This document shows, one piece after another, positions 1-10,401 of a stretch of DNA of 64,000 nt. Made by a program: the position numbers and the translations under genes. The DNA comes from Desmodus rotundus (lineage: Eukaryota > Chordata > Mammalia > Chiroptera > Phyllostomidae), in the NCBI RefSeq assembly GCF_022682495.2, contig NC_071389.1, forward strand, positions 102,341,951 through 102,405,950. Reading direction: 5' to 3'. Under the pieces are notes generated by a model, which was given only the letters and a program-made list of their open reading frames with translations, made no database searches and was not told the DNA's origin. Position 1 is the stretch's first letter, and each line of letters starts with the position of its first letter.

Positions 1-1100
1 AAATTCACTCTCTCTTCACCCAGTGACCGTTGGTTACTATCATAACTGGCCATTAACTATGAGAATAGTTATTAAAATATTTGTACTAAACTACCTGAAT
101 ATGGGTATGTAGTTAGAATATGTAGTAAATAGTGGAATCTGTTTACACCTTTCTATCTGTGATTTTTTTCTAGGAAACTTTCTTAAATTCTTGTTTTGAA
201 GTTATTATGAGCCATTGCTTTTATTTTTTCCTTAACCCCAGCACCCAGGCACCCAAGGTTAGGAGCTTCAATGTAATCCTCTTCAGCATCTCTCTTAATT
301 ATTTATCTATTCATTCAATATTTATTAACTAACTACTAATTACATATGCATATGTATATGATAGGCAATTGGAAAACAAATTTGAATAATGCATAATCTC
401 TGCCCCCGAAAAGCTTGGTGTGTAATGGAGATTAAAATAGCTTGAAGTTTGCACCGGATGTTTTGGGAGCTCAGAGAAACAACATCTAAATTAGCCTGAT
501 AGTAGTGAGCAGAGGCCAAGGGACACTTTCCAGAGAAATGACAGTTGAATGAGTTTTGAAGGAAAAATAGGATAATCCAGTTATAATCCAATAAAAGCTC
601 AAAGCCCCCACCCATCAACACTGGTATATCTGTCCACACCATGCTCCTCTCCTTTCTTGGAGAGTGGATAAAAACTTTATTCTCTGCACTTTCTTCTCTT
701 TGTGAATTCTTTCACAGCCCATGTCACTGACCACCCTAATATTCATTAGTGTTTTCTATGGGATTTTATTTTTTTGGTACAGTTACTTGTCAGTTTTCTA
801 AACTATTCTTTATATCATTAGTTTACAAAATATTACCACATTAATATTTGCATTCCTTTTTAATTCATCTCATGATAATGATATATTAGAAAATTTGACT
901 TCCATTTAAAAATAAGACTGATAAAATTTTATCTTTCTAAACCTTATATCACTTTGAAAAGTAATATTATAAAATATAGATTTTTAAAGGGATAACTAAA
1001 TACCTTACATTTTCTAGAATTGTTGTAAAGTTAGCTATCAGTAACTTTCAAAGGCAGTCTCTTAGCTGAATATTTTTAATAAACCATAGTACAGTTATAA
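1..1100. other. anonymous AT-rich DNA
   Basis: No gene, RNA or confidently named repeat is visible. The open frames here are short and lack recognisable domains or splice context. The composition is AT-rich, as is usual for mammalian intergenic or intronic DNA. Confidence 0.5.
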
Positions 1101-1115
1101 AAAATTAATTGATTT

Positions 1116-1330
1116 TTAAAAGATTTTATTTATTTTTAGAGAGAGGGGAAAGGAAGGAGAGAGGGAGAGAAACATCGATGTGTGAGAGAAACATCAGTTG
1201 GTTGCCTCTCACACACCCCCTACTGGGGATCTGGCCCGCAACCCAGGCATGTGCCTTGACTGGGAATCGAACCGGCAACCCTTTGGTTCTCAGGCCAGCA
1301 CTCAATCCACTGAGCTACACCAGCCAGGAC
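1116..1330 (-). mobile_element. Ves SINE (bat tRNA-derived SINE)
   Basis: The plus strand shows the complement of a Ves SINE: an A-rich-tail complement (AAAGATTTTATTTATTTTTA), a purine-rich GAGAGGGGAA block, the ACATCGATGTGTGAGAGAAA segment, and a tRNA-like head ending in CACTGAGCTACACCAGCCAG. It is flanked by a perfect 15-bp target-site duplication, AAAATTAATTGATTT, at 1101-1115 and 1331-1345, so both ends are exact. The element is non-coding, was transcribed by RNA polymerase III, and was mobilised by L1 enzymes. Confidence 0.95.
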
Positions 1331-1345
1331 AAAATTAATTGATTT

Positions 1346-2039
1346 CTTAATGCAAGTAAAAAAATATTTTAAATTGAAAATTTCAAAGGATAAATTTAAA
1401 ATACTATAAAATATCTGTTGATTCTCTGTTTTTGCAGTAGTTTTGTTCTATAAAGCCACTGCAAACATTGAGTTTGTGACTACTGATTCATTGCTTCTGG
1501 AGGAATAAAGCCTTAGGTCCCTTTGAGTCTGTGGTCACATTTTCATCAGTGAATCAGTACATAACCTGTTTTATGTGTGTTACTGTTTAAAGACACCTAA
1601 TTAATATGTATATTGTTGCTTTAGTAACAACATTGAACTCACAGCCAACAGTTCTATAACTCGTTCCTGAACAAAGCTCATCTAACACACGGATTTTCTC
1701 CACATCATAGCCTTGTATTTAGGACACCAGAGAGCACTGCCCCACCCCCCAAAATGCAAAATGTGGGAAATTCGGCACTAGACTTTGAAAAGGACACTTG
1801 TTTACAGAGTTAAAACAAACAGGCAGCATGTTACCTTGTTTGACCTCAGCTGGCAATGGGGGTGACAAATGTTTTGCCATTGTCCACATGACCACAAGTC
1901 ACCATGAAAACACCACATCAGCAAGTGGGCAAATCTGCTTAATGATATGACTTGACTGTTCTTGGGACTGGATCTAACAAAAGCTGTTCAAGACCTTTGC
2001 AAATACTGTTCAAGATACTGTCAAACATCATTGAGAGGA
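1346..2039. other. anonymous DNA
   Basis: No gene or confidently named repeat is seen. The sequence is AT-rich with no long open frame. Confidence 0.4.
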
Positions 2040-2900
2040 AGTGGAAAAAAGTCCTAAATAAATAGAGGGATGCACCAGGTCATTGATTGAAAGGGTCAAT
2101 ATAACAATGTCAATTGTCCTCAAAATAACACAATGCAATCCCAAATATTCCAGTTTTTAGGGAAGTTGAAAAGATGATTCTGAAATGTATACGGAAATGC
2201 AAGGGGTGGAGAGTAACCAAGATAGTCTTGAGTAAGAATAACCTGGGAGGACTTGCTCCGCCGGTTGTGGCACCTGGCACCGGCACACAGTGGATCCGGG
2301 GCCTGACAGAGCAGAGGGTCGCCAAAAAGAGAGCAGTCACATATGAATTCTGGCTTATGACCAAGGCAGCAGTGCAAACAAACAGAGTTGCGAGGAGAGG
2401 ACTTTTTTTTTAAATAAATGGTACTCAATTAGCTATTTACATGGAAAAAAATGAATTTTGACCCTTACTTCACACCATAAGCAAAATCATCCTGTGTTAA
2501 CTGTAGTTTTAAATGTGGAAGGCAAAGGAACACCAACAGTATTAGCCATAAAGAAAAAAATTAATAAATTGGATTATTTTAATAATTATTTCCTTCTTAA
2601 ATTACTTAATTTAAGTAAGTTAGTTAAGATCTAAATTAAGACTTTGGTTCATCAAAACACACCATTAGGAGAGTGAAAAAGCAAGCCACAGAATGGGAGA
2701 AGATATTTGTCACCCCAATACTGTACAGAGAACTCTTATCCAGAATGAATACATAACGGACAATACAAATGGTCAAAAAACATTTGGAAAAAGATCTCTC
2801 TTACTAGAATTCAAAAAAACACAAGTTAAAACAAAATATTGTTTTTCATTTATTACATTAACCCAGATTAAAAGAGCTAATAACCAGACTAAGGGAAGGC
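2040..2900 (+). mobile_element. degraded L1M fragment, ORF2 3' region
   Basis: The text follows the 3' third of mammalian L1 ORF2 in the sense direction: CACAATGCAATCCCAAATAT, then a stretch like GGAAATGCAAGG, later ATGGAAAAAAATGAATTTTG, and GCAAGCCACAGAATGGGAGA. The segment at about 2250-2400 is diverged or replaced. Frames are broken throughout, so nothing functional is encoded. It probably belongs to an old L1M subfamily; the exact subfamily cannot be named by eye. Confidence 0.7.
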
Positions 2901-2959
2901 CTGAGGAAAAGAGCAGATAGTGATCAGAGTGTGAGGAGGTAGGAAATTAGTGCTATCGT

Positions 2960-3250
2960 TAGACAATTTGAAATATTAATCAAGTTGTAAACATTTATCT
3001 TTTGGAAATAGGAATTCTGGCAAAACTGCAAAAGGATATGTGTGTGTGTTTAAGTAGTTATTGAAACATCATTTGTAATGAAAAAAATTAGAAGCAAATG
3101 CTTATTAATATGGAATTATTTCCAAAAATGTAGGGTATGTGTATAGAGTGACAAATTATGCACCTATAAAAAGAATGATGTGTGTCCACATTTAGTAGCA
3201 TGGAAAATGACAATAAGCTAGCTAGTTACAGTAAGTTTGGTATGCATCAT
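2960..3250 (+). mobile_element. probable old LINE 3' fragment
   Basis: Phrases such as CATTTGTAATGAAAAAAATT, TGCACCTATAAAAAGAATGA and the following TAGCATGGAAAATGAC resemble the 3' end of old mammalian LINEs, and may continue the L1M relic just upstream. Divergence is high and the ends are not sharp. Confidence 0.4.
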
Positions 3251-3504
3251 GCAGCCCAGTGGTTTTTTTTTTTTTTAAAAGAAACAAAATAATAGATTTG
3301 TATGTATCAAGTAAATTTCTGGAGGAGTATACACCAATTCAGTATGGTTATCTTTTGGGGACTAAGATTATAGAGCAACTTTACTTTTCAGTTAATTTGT
3401 GTGAAGGATTACTTTTCAATATAATGTACTTATTTTCTTCACAGAAATATTTTCCAAAACTAAAATTTTAAACTAAAATAGCCAAACAAAAAATTTTAAA
3501 CTTT

Positions 3505-3801
3505 CTTTTCTTTTTTTATTGCTGTTCAATTATAGTTGTCTGCATTTTCTCCCCTCCCCCCTACCCCACCCCAAACAAACTCACCTCCCTCCCCCACCCC
3601 CACCCTCCCCCTTGGTTTTGTCCATATGTCCTTTATAGTAGTTCCTGAAAACCCCTCTCCCCACTCTCCCCTCCCCACTCCCCTCTGGTTATTGTTAGAT
3701 TGCTCTTAACTTCAATGTCTCTGGTTATATTTAGTTTGCTTTTTTTCTTTTGTTGATTAGGTTCCAGTTAAAGGTGAGATCGTATGGTATTTGTCCCTCA
3801 C
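3505..3801 (-). mobile_element. 5'-truncated young L1, 3' UTR
   Basis: A T-rich start, then TTGTCTGCATTTTCTCCCCT, pyrimidine-rich tracts, GTCCTTTATAGTAGTTCCT and AGTTAAAGGTGAGATCGTAT: the same 3' UTR as the full-length L1 at 18126-24511, seen on the minus strand. The copy breaks off at TTGTCCCTCAC, so it is a typical 5'-truncated insertion of about 0.3 kb. Confidence 0.88.
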
Positions 3802-4329
3802 CTTTCAATGAGAAAAAAAGAGTCAAAGTAGTAATATCATTCTGGTATCGAAATCACCCAAAGAAGCATTGCTGAAAAACTAATTGTACCAGAACACAGT
3901 CAGGAATGTAGAAAAGTCACAGCTGCCCCCAAACATCTGAAAAGAAATGCAACTCAGGATGAAGCAAGAACAACCAAGAATGGGAAGCAAGAGGAAGTTT
4001 AAAAGGCCAAAATAAGGAAGCCAGATTGATAATTCAAAAATATTCCGCCAAGGAAAACCATTACAGCAAAGATTTTTAAAGGAGACAAAATGTTGCCCTC
4101 AGGAGCACACACATCCAAGGAATCACCAAATAGTTTATTATTGTTTTTTAAATTGTAGAGACAAAGACAGGCTCTGACAAGCCACAGAGATGACGGGGAG
4201 CGCAGGTGAAGAAGGCACAACAAGAACACCGACACCTCACCTCTGGCAAGTATCACTTTGAGCAGATTCAAGGGTGTTTCCCTTTTAAGTCAGGAAAGGG
4301 CAGTTCCAAGGCAGAGGCCCTTTATTGAG
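3802..4329. other. anonymous DNA, possible old LINE remnant
   Basis: No gene is recognised. The stretch between the young L1 3' end and the old LINE 3' end may be the body of the interrupted older repeat, but no diagnostic motif supports this. Confidence 0.35.
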
Positions 4330-4560
4330 CTGGCAAATCTGCGTTTTGATCTGAGAACTAATGAGAGATATGCATAAATATGTCTGTCTCTGGAAAATCA
4401 CTGTAGTTACTTATAACAGCAACATATTGAAAACATTCAGTTTGCCTAAAATCAGAAGAATGGCTGAGCAAATTGGGTTGTAGTCATAAAATCAAATACC
4501 ATTTATCCACTAAAAATTATATTTTAAAAACATTTTACACTATAAAAGTATGCTCACCTT
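4330..4560 (+). mobile_element. probable old LINE 3' end
   Basis: The pattern of single-step phrases (AATGGCTGAGCAAATTGGGT, then a TAGTCATAAAATCAAATACC-like stretch and TATAAAAGTATGCTCACC) matches the general layout of old mammalian LINE 3' ends. It is strongly diverged and the family name is uncertain. Confidence 0.4.
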
Positions 4561-4764
4561 ATAATCTTAAAAGACAAGAATAAAGAACTGTGATACAGAG
4601 TAACTCCTGATATGCACAGAAAAAAGAGTAGGAACAAATACAATAGAATGATGCCATGGACCGACTCAAGGACAGTGCACACCCAAGGGTGTGTTTCCTA
4701 TGAAAAGAAGAAGATGGCAAGGGGAGGCAACAAAGAAACAAAATTCAAGATCTCACCATTGTGT

Positions 4765-4930
4765 GGTAGACAGCCATCTACTTGCTAGCTGTGTTCCCTG
4801 GGTAAGTTATTAACCTCAATTTCCTCATAGTGCAAAAAAAAAGGAATCAGCTCCTTTGTTGTAAGGATTAAATTGCTTTACTTATACATAAGGCATTTTA
4901 TATTGCCTTATGCACATGGAACTTGAAATG
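4765..4930 (+). repeat. MIR SINE fragment
   Basis: Core MIR phrases are recognisable: GCTGTGTTCCCTGGGTAAGT, then TATTAACCTCAATTTCCTCA and GTAAGGATTAAATTGC. Diverged ancient mammalian SINE, non-functional. Confidence 0.6.
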
Positions 4931-4944
4931 ACATATTTATTATA

Positions 4945-5200
4945 ATAATAATAGTGATACTAGTAACTGGCATTTATTAAATGCTTACTCAGGTTCAGAC
5001 ACTGCATTTGGAGTATTATTTCATTTAATCTTCAAAACCACCTTATGAGGTTAGGAACTATTATCCCCACTTTACAGAAACTGAAGGCACAGAAGTTAAC
5101 ATAACTAGACCAAGCTCGACAAAACTCATCACAAAACTAGCAAAGACCCAGGATGATGCAGAAGTCAAGTTGTAACTGCGAAGTTCACATTACACTCTCA
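4945..5200 (+). repeat. MIR SINE fragment
   Basis: MIR-like text: GGCATTTATTAAATGCTTAC, TTTCATTTAATCTTCAAAAC, TTATCCCCACTTTACAGAAA. It directly follows another MIR, separated by a short (ATA)n run. Confidence 0.7.
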
Positions 5201-5574
5201 GCTCCGTGGCTCTTGAAGACCTACTGAGCAAGGACAGGACGCTGGGTGGGAGTCTCAAATTTGCCACAAGCTTGTGCCACAAGGCTGGCAGGAACTTGTC
5301 ACTTAGATTTCCTGTCTAAAATAAAGGGGTTCACGTGTCAAAGGCTAAAGACTGGTGCCTCCCTTCTCCACTCCCTCCCTCCCTCCTTCCCTTTTTGCAC
5401 ACAGTATGTGTCCATGTGTGCCTGTGTCCCTGTAAGTGTACTAACCATCTAGCCCTGACATTCCATGTTAAATTAACTAACATATGAAGATAATAAATCT
5501 GATCCACAAGGGCCTGTGGTTAAGACCAAAGGGTACTTAATCTCTTAATATTACTGAACAATTTTTCCATTTAA
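5201..5574. other. anonymous DNA with CT-rich tract
   Basis: No gene is recognised. It includes a short CCCTCCCTCC-type pyrimidine tract around 5380-5400. The 68-residue open frame here has no recognisable family. Confidence 0.35.
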
Positions 5575-6185
5575 AAAAATTGTGGTTAAAAAAACACATA
5601 AATTTCACCATTTTAATCCTCTTAAAGTACTATATAGTACAGTAGGGTTAAGTATATTCACATTATTGTGCAACCAATCTCCAGAACTTTTTCATCTGGC
5701 AAAACTGAAACTCTATACTCATTAAACACAAACCCATTCCTCCCCTCCCCTCAGCCCCTGGCAACCACCATTCTACTTTCTGTTACTATGAATTTCCCAG
5801 TTATGAAATTTAGTGGATTCAAAAAGACAGTGTTTGTGTTTTCTGACTCACTCATTTCACTTAGTAAAATGTCCTCCAGGTTCATCCATGTTGTACCATT
5901 TGTCAGAAAATCATTCCTTTTTAAGACCAGATAATATTCCACGGTGTTTCGATTTCCCCTTCATCTGTCAATAGAAACTTGGGATACTTCCACCTTCTCT
6001 TTATTGTAAACATGGATGTGCAAATATCTCTTAGAAGTTCTCCTTTAAATTCTTTTGGATAAATACCGAGAAGTAGAATTGCAGGGTCATATGGTTGTTC
6101 TATTTTTAATTTCTTGAAGAACTGTTCTCCATAGTACCTGTACCATTTTTACATTCCTGTCAACAGTGCACAAGAGTTTTCTGAG
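5575..6185 (-). mobile_element. L1M 3' UTR fragment
   Basis: This reads as the complement of the well-known L1M 3' UTR: ATTGTGCAACCAATCTCCAG, CCTGGCAACCACCATTCTAC, TAAAATGTCCTCCAGGTTCA, GGGTCATATGGTTGTTCTAT. Old and non-coding. The same kind of 3' UTR recurs at 36905-39110, where it carries a nested HAL1. Confidence 0.85.
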
Positions 6186-6649
6186 TTTTTAAAAGAACAG
6201 AAATTCCCTGTTATAAAAAAAAAGTATAGTGTTAACTTTCTTTCACAGACAAATATAGTCTGATCTTCAGACTTGTAAGTGCTCCAAATAGATCAATTTC
6301 CTTAAAGGATAAAGTTTAAAATCAAATATCAATAGATAATATATGAACACATTAAAAATGTACTTGCTCTAGAAAGGGCAAGCTGATATGACACTGGGAA
6401 GGCATAAACATAACTTATTTTATTAATGAAGAAAAGAAAAAATAGTAACATCAAGTAACTATCATTACATCAAAACCTATCTTGATAGGCATATTGTAAA
6501 ACAAAGATACAGTATTATATGTAGTGGTAGCTTATTTCCCTTAAAAATAGCAATAAAAATAAAAATAATCACCTTTTGTATTAATCACCTTTTCTATTTT
6601 TCAGAGTTTTAGAATTGCTTGGAGATTTTTTTAAATTTAAAAATATGTA
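6186..6649. other. anonymous AT-rich DNA
   Basis: No gene or named repeat is seen. Confidence 0.35.
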
Positions 6650-6790
6650 GGACCATCAAGGAACATGTATAAAGGACACATGGACAAAGCCAAAAGGGGT
6701 AGGATTGAGGATGGGAGGTGGGGATGGGTGGGATGGGGGGCATGGCGGGGTGAAAATGGAGACAACTATACTTGAACAGCAGTAAATATG
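6650..6790 (+). mobile_element. extreme 3' end of a young L1
   Basis: AAAGGACACATGGACAAAGC, a G-rich polypurine tract, then ACAACTATACTTGAACAGCA match the last part of the L1 3' UTR of this genome in sense orientation. Only about 140 bp is present. A short TG/TA repeat follows at about 6785-6815. Confidence 0.75.
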
Positions 6791-6815
6791 TGTGTGTGTG
6801 TGCACATATATATGT

Positions 6816-8430
6816 AGTTCTGGATATGAGGGTGATCTGTCACCCATTGATGGCCAGGGTGGATTCAGTTGCTCTGGTGTCACTCTTTCCACCTGCTCCA
6901 CATGCATCCCCTGAAGCTGCACTCGATGAAGAGGGTGAACTTGCCCCATAGATATAGGAAGACTGTTCTCAGTAAAGAGCATGGGAGTAGATGCCACTGA
7001 GCTAGGTCCTCCACACTCACTCTCAAGGTCCATTTGCAGGAGAATGTAGGGCAGTGAAGCTTCATCTTCCCTAGATACATCCACCTGAGGGACTGCATGT
7101 GTCAGTCTGCTTTTCTTTTAATTAAAAAAATGTGCTCTAGTTCTACTTTTGTCTTATTACTTGGGCATTACATGATTGTCTGGAGAGAGAATTCAAAGGT
7201 ACTAACCAAAAATATACAAGAAGTAGTAAACATATTCAGTAAATTGGCAGCGTAAGGTGAAACTATGAATACCATTCCTAGAAGCTCTTAATTAGAAAAC
7301 ACAGTATAATTCTCTTTGTGGGATGATTGAAAACAATGGCCCACCAAACACCTGGGCATCCATTTACCTGGGGGAGACAAGAAATAATCACCATAGGGCT
7401 TAGTTAACTCAGTCCTTCAATAAGAAAACCATGGCCCATTGTGGTGTGGCACACAGGTTGTGACCCTAATATATCTTGAAAAGATTTCATTTGTCCATAT
7501 ACAACATGAATGTGAGTGCACAGAAAAGCCTAGGAGGAGAGTCACGGCCAACAGAGGTTACTTCAGGGAGGGAGGTGGGATTGGAGATGGTGTCTCCGGG
7601 ACTGTCACTTATGACTACACATTCCTCTGTTATTTGAACTTGTACTAAAACGTATTCAAGTGTTGCCTATGCAACTTTTTTAAACAATAAAGAGAAGAAA
7701 ACAATCACCCAGGCCAATACATCATTGTAGTAACAGCTGATAGCCTGGTACGCAGTGGACAATTGTATGAACAGAAGAATGAGCTGGAATGAGAGGGTAC
7801 AGGTGGCTCTGCTGTTGTGGGGCTGTGGGAGCAAGCTCAGGCTCACACCCAGCAGGGGGACCCCAGCTCACAGTCCAGTCAAGGCAGGCACCCCGAAGAA
7901 GCGGTGCTCTGTCTGGGTCTTGATGAATAGGAGCCAGCCATGTAGAGGAAGGGATGTGCTCTGCCAAGAGGGATTAATATTACGAAAGTGTTATCATACA
8001 CACCATGAGAGAAATGCCTTCAAAAAGCAAATTGCCACCCCACATCAAATGCCAGAGAAGGTAAAAAAAAAAAATGAAAGGCAGCAAGTATCCCACTGGA
8101 TTTCATATTCAGGAAGAAATGGGTTGCCTTAGCAAGAACAGTTTCCATAGAATTGTGGGGTGGAAGTCAAGCTGCAATGGGTTAGAAAGAAAATGAAAAG
8201 CAAGAAAAAGAAAACAGATGCAAAATACTCTCTCAAGTAAAGCAACACTGGGAAAAAGAGGCTGTGTAGCTTGGAGAGATGGGTACGAGCTTCTGGGGTT
8301 TCACGTCAGAGGAGATAAATGTTGGAGGGAAAGGCTATTAGAGCTGTTGGAGAAGAGAGGGCCAACTAGAGAGCAGAGGGGTCATTCTCCACCAGACATC
8401 AAGAATGCACTTGTTTCACCAGCCAGGGAG
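6816..8430. other. anonymous DNA, no gene recognised
   Basis: Contains several open frames of 70-142 residues on both strands; none shows a conserved domain, signal peptide or splice-flanked structure. The 125-residue plus-strand frame at 7755-8132 is low in complexity towards its lysine-rich end and I regard it as chance. Confidence 0.4.
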
Positions 8431-8439
8431 CTGATGGTC

Positions 8440-8830
8440 AGGTTATGGAGCTGGTGCTGAGGGAAAGAGGAAGCTGGGCAGCTTCCGAGTAAGGGAGGCA
8501 TGTGGTCTCTGGCCGGAGAAGGGTTATGAAGGTTCAGAGAGAACAGAAGAGGGAGCTGACGAGGCATGTGGGAAGGGCCACGGAGAGCATTAGACTACAG
8601 GATGGTAGGAACGTGTTTGTTTGGTTTTTTTCTTGACAGTCCACAATAGCCTGTGTGAAGATGAGAAAAGCAAGAGCCTGAGTCAGCCTAGGGCTGAAGT
8701 TCAGCAGCGGAAATGAAGCAAGTAGGGTGAGGGTGAAGGGAATGGCTGGCTCTGGTCAGTGAGAGCTGCTGAGATGGAGTCTTGCAGGACCTGGAATGTG
8801 GAAAGAAAAGGGAGGGGTAGGTAAACAAAG
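8440..8830 (+). repeat. possible ancient interspersed repeat
   Basis: Purine-rich text (AAGCTGGGCAGCTTCCGAGT, GCATGTGGTCTCTGG, GAGATGGAGTCTTGCAGGAC) resembles old L2-class bodies seen across mammals. This is an impression of style, not a firm match; no coding potential is evident. Confidence 0.3.
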
Positions 8831-8869
8831 GCAATAGAGTGAGGAGGGGTAAGGGATGTGGTCAGACCA

Positions 8870-9920
8870 CTGAATATTAAAATTTAGTAGAGATCTGATA
8901 AGATAAACTGATCACAGAGCCTAAACTAATTAAAATTAGTGTCATCTGCATATAACAGAAGACCCCCCCAAAAAATAAAAAGTTTATGTTTTTCACTAAA
9001 AAGAAGTCCAGAGGAAGGCAATCCCCAATTCTTTTGTGGCTGCGCAGTCATTAATGGCCCACTCTTCATTTATTTTTCCAACCTGCCATCTTAATATATG
9101 GCTTTTAGCCTCAAGGTTACCTTATGATCTAAAATGGCTGCTGTGCACCAACCATCACGTCCATATTTCAAGCAGCAGCACAAAGGAAAACAGAAAAATC
9201 AAAAGGGTATACCTGCTAGCTGAATCAGCATTCTTTAGAGAACCTTCCAGGAAGCCCTGCCCAAAACATTCATTTCATTTTTCTGTCCAGAAGCTAGTCT
9301 TCACACCCAGCATCAAGGAAGCCTGGCAAAAGTCATTTTTAATTCAAGGAGTCAATGATCAAGGCTAAAGTCAGAGTCATATCAGTGAAGAAGAAGGTGA
9401 TGCTGTGCCTGCAGTCTTGGGCACAGACACCAAGCCAATTCTGATGTAAAGTCACACCATCGCTTCCCCAAATTTTCAGGACAAGAGAATCTGCTGACTC
9501 TGGCTGTTCCCTGGAAGCTGCTGTCCCAGCTACAGAGGGAATTTGCCAACAAGCCCAGACAGTTCCCACTAGCGCTTTAGGGGAGGAAGCCCTCACTGTG
9601 ATTTTTCAGTGCAGCCGTCCAGAATGATCTATATCTTTAGCTGCCTAAAAATAAGGAACGTCACATTATTTTTTTGGTCTGGTTTTAGGCCAGAGCAAAT
9701 ATTGTATGAATAGTCCAAGGATTCTAAGTCAGGGCACTGGAGTCACAATGAGAAGTCAGTGCCTTCCTCATGAATGCACCGGTATCCGGCTGCTTCTGAC
9801 ACCATTCATACCACTCATGTCAGACAATGTGTTGAATTCTTCCACTGTCTTTGTCCCTCTGCACACATTGCTTATTTTGAAGTTCCATTTGTCCCTAAAC
9901 CAGTGAGGAGACACAGATTA
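8870..9920. other. anonymous DNA, possible old repeat
   Basis: No gene is recognised. Phrases around 9040-9330 (CACCAACCATCACGTCCATA and TTCCAGGAAGCCCTGCCC) look like an ancient mammalian repeat whose family I cannot name. Confidence 0.3.
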
Positions 9921-9933
9921 AGAGAGTTGATTC

Positions 9934-10388
9934 CAAAAACTATGGTATATTTACACAATGGAATTCTACGCAGCAGAGAGAAAGAAGGAGCTTATATCCT
10001 TTGCAACAGCATGGATGGAACTGGAGAGCATTATGCTAAGTGAAATAAGCCAGGCGGTGAGGGACAAATACCATATGATCTCACCTGTAACTGGAACATA
10101 ATCAATAGAAGAAAAAAGCAAACAAAATATAATTAGAGACATTGAAGTTAAGAACAATCTAACAATAGCCAGGTCGGGGGAGGTGGGGGGGGAGGCGGGG
10201 ACAGTGGGAAGAGGGGATTACAAGAACTACTATAAAGAACACATGGACAAAACCAAGGGGGAGGGTGGAGGTGGGGGAGGGAGGTGGGTTCAGCTGGGGT
10301 GGGGTGGAGGGATGGGGAGAAAAGGCATACAACTGTAATTGAATAACAATAAAAATTTAAAAATTAAAAAATTAAAAAAATAAAAAAG
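9934..10388 (+). mobile_element. 5'-truncated young L1, 3' end
   Basis: Sense-orientation end of L1 ORF2 and 3' UTR: CAATGGAATTCTACGCAGCA, GCATTATGCTAAGTGAAATA, CCATATGATCTCACCTGTAA, a G-rich tract and an A-rich tail. It is flanked by a near-perfect 13-bp duplication (AGAGAGTTGATTC at 9921-9933, AGAGAGTGGATTC at 10389-10401). It retains the tyrosine codon TAC in GAATTCTACGC that is a TAA stop in the copy at 18126-24511. Confidence 0.9.
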
Positions 10389-10401
10389 AGAGAGTGGATT
10401 C

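Noticed and set aside
7755..8132. 125-residue plus-strand frame
   Set aside because: No recognisable family, lysine-rich low-complexity end, overlapping antisense frame.
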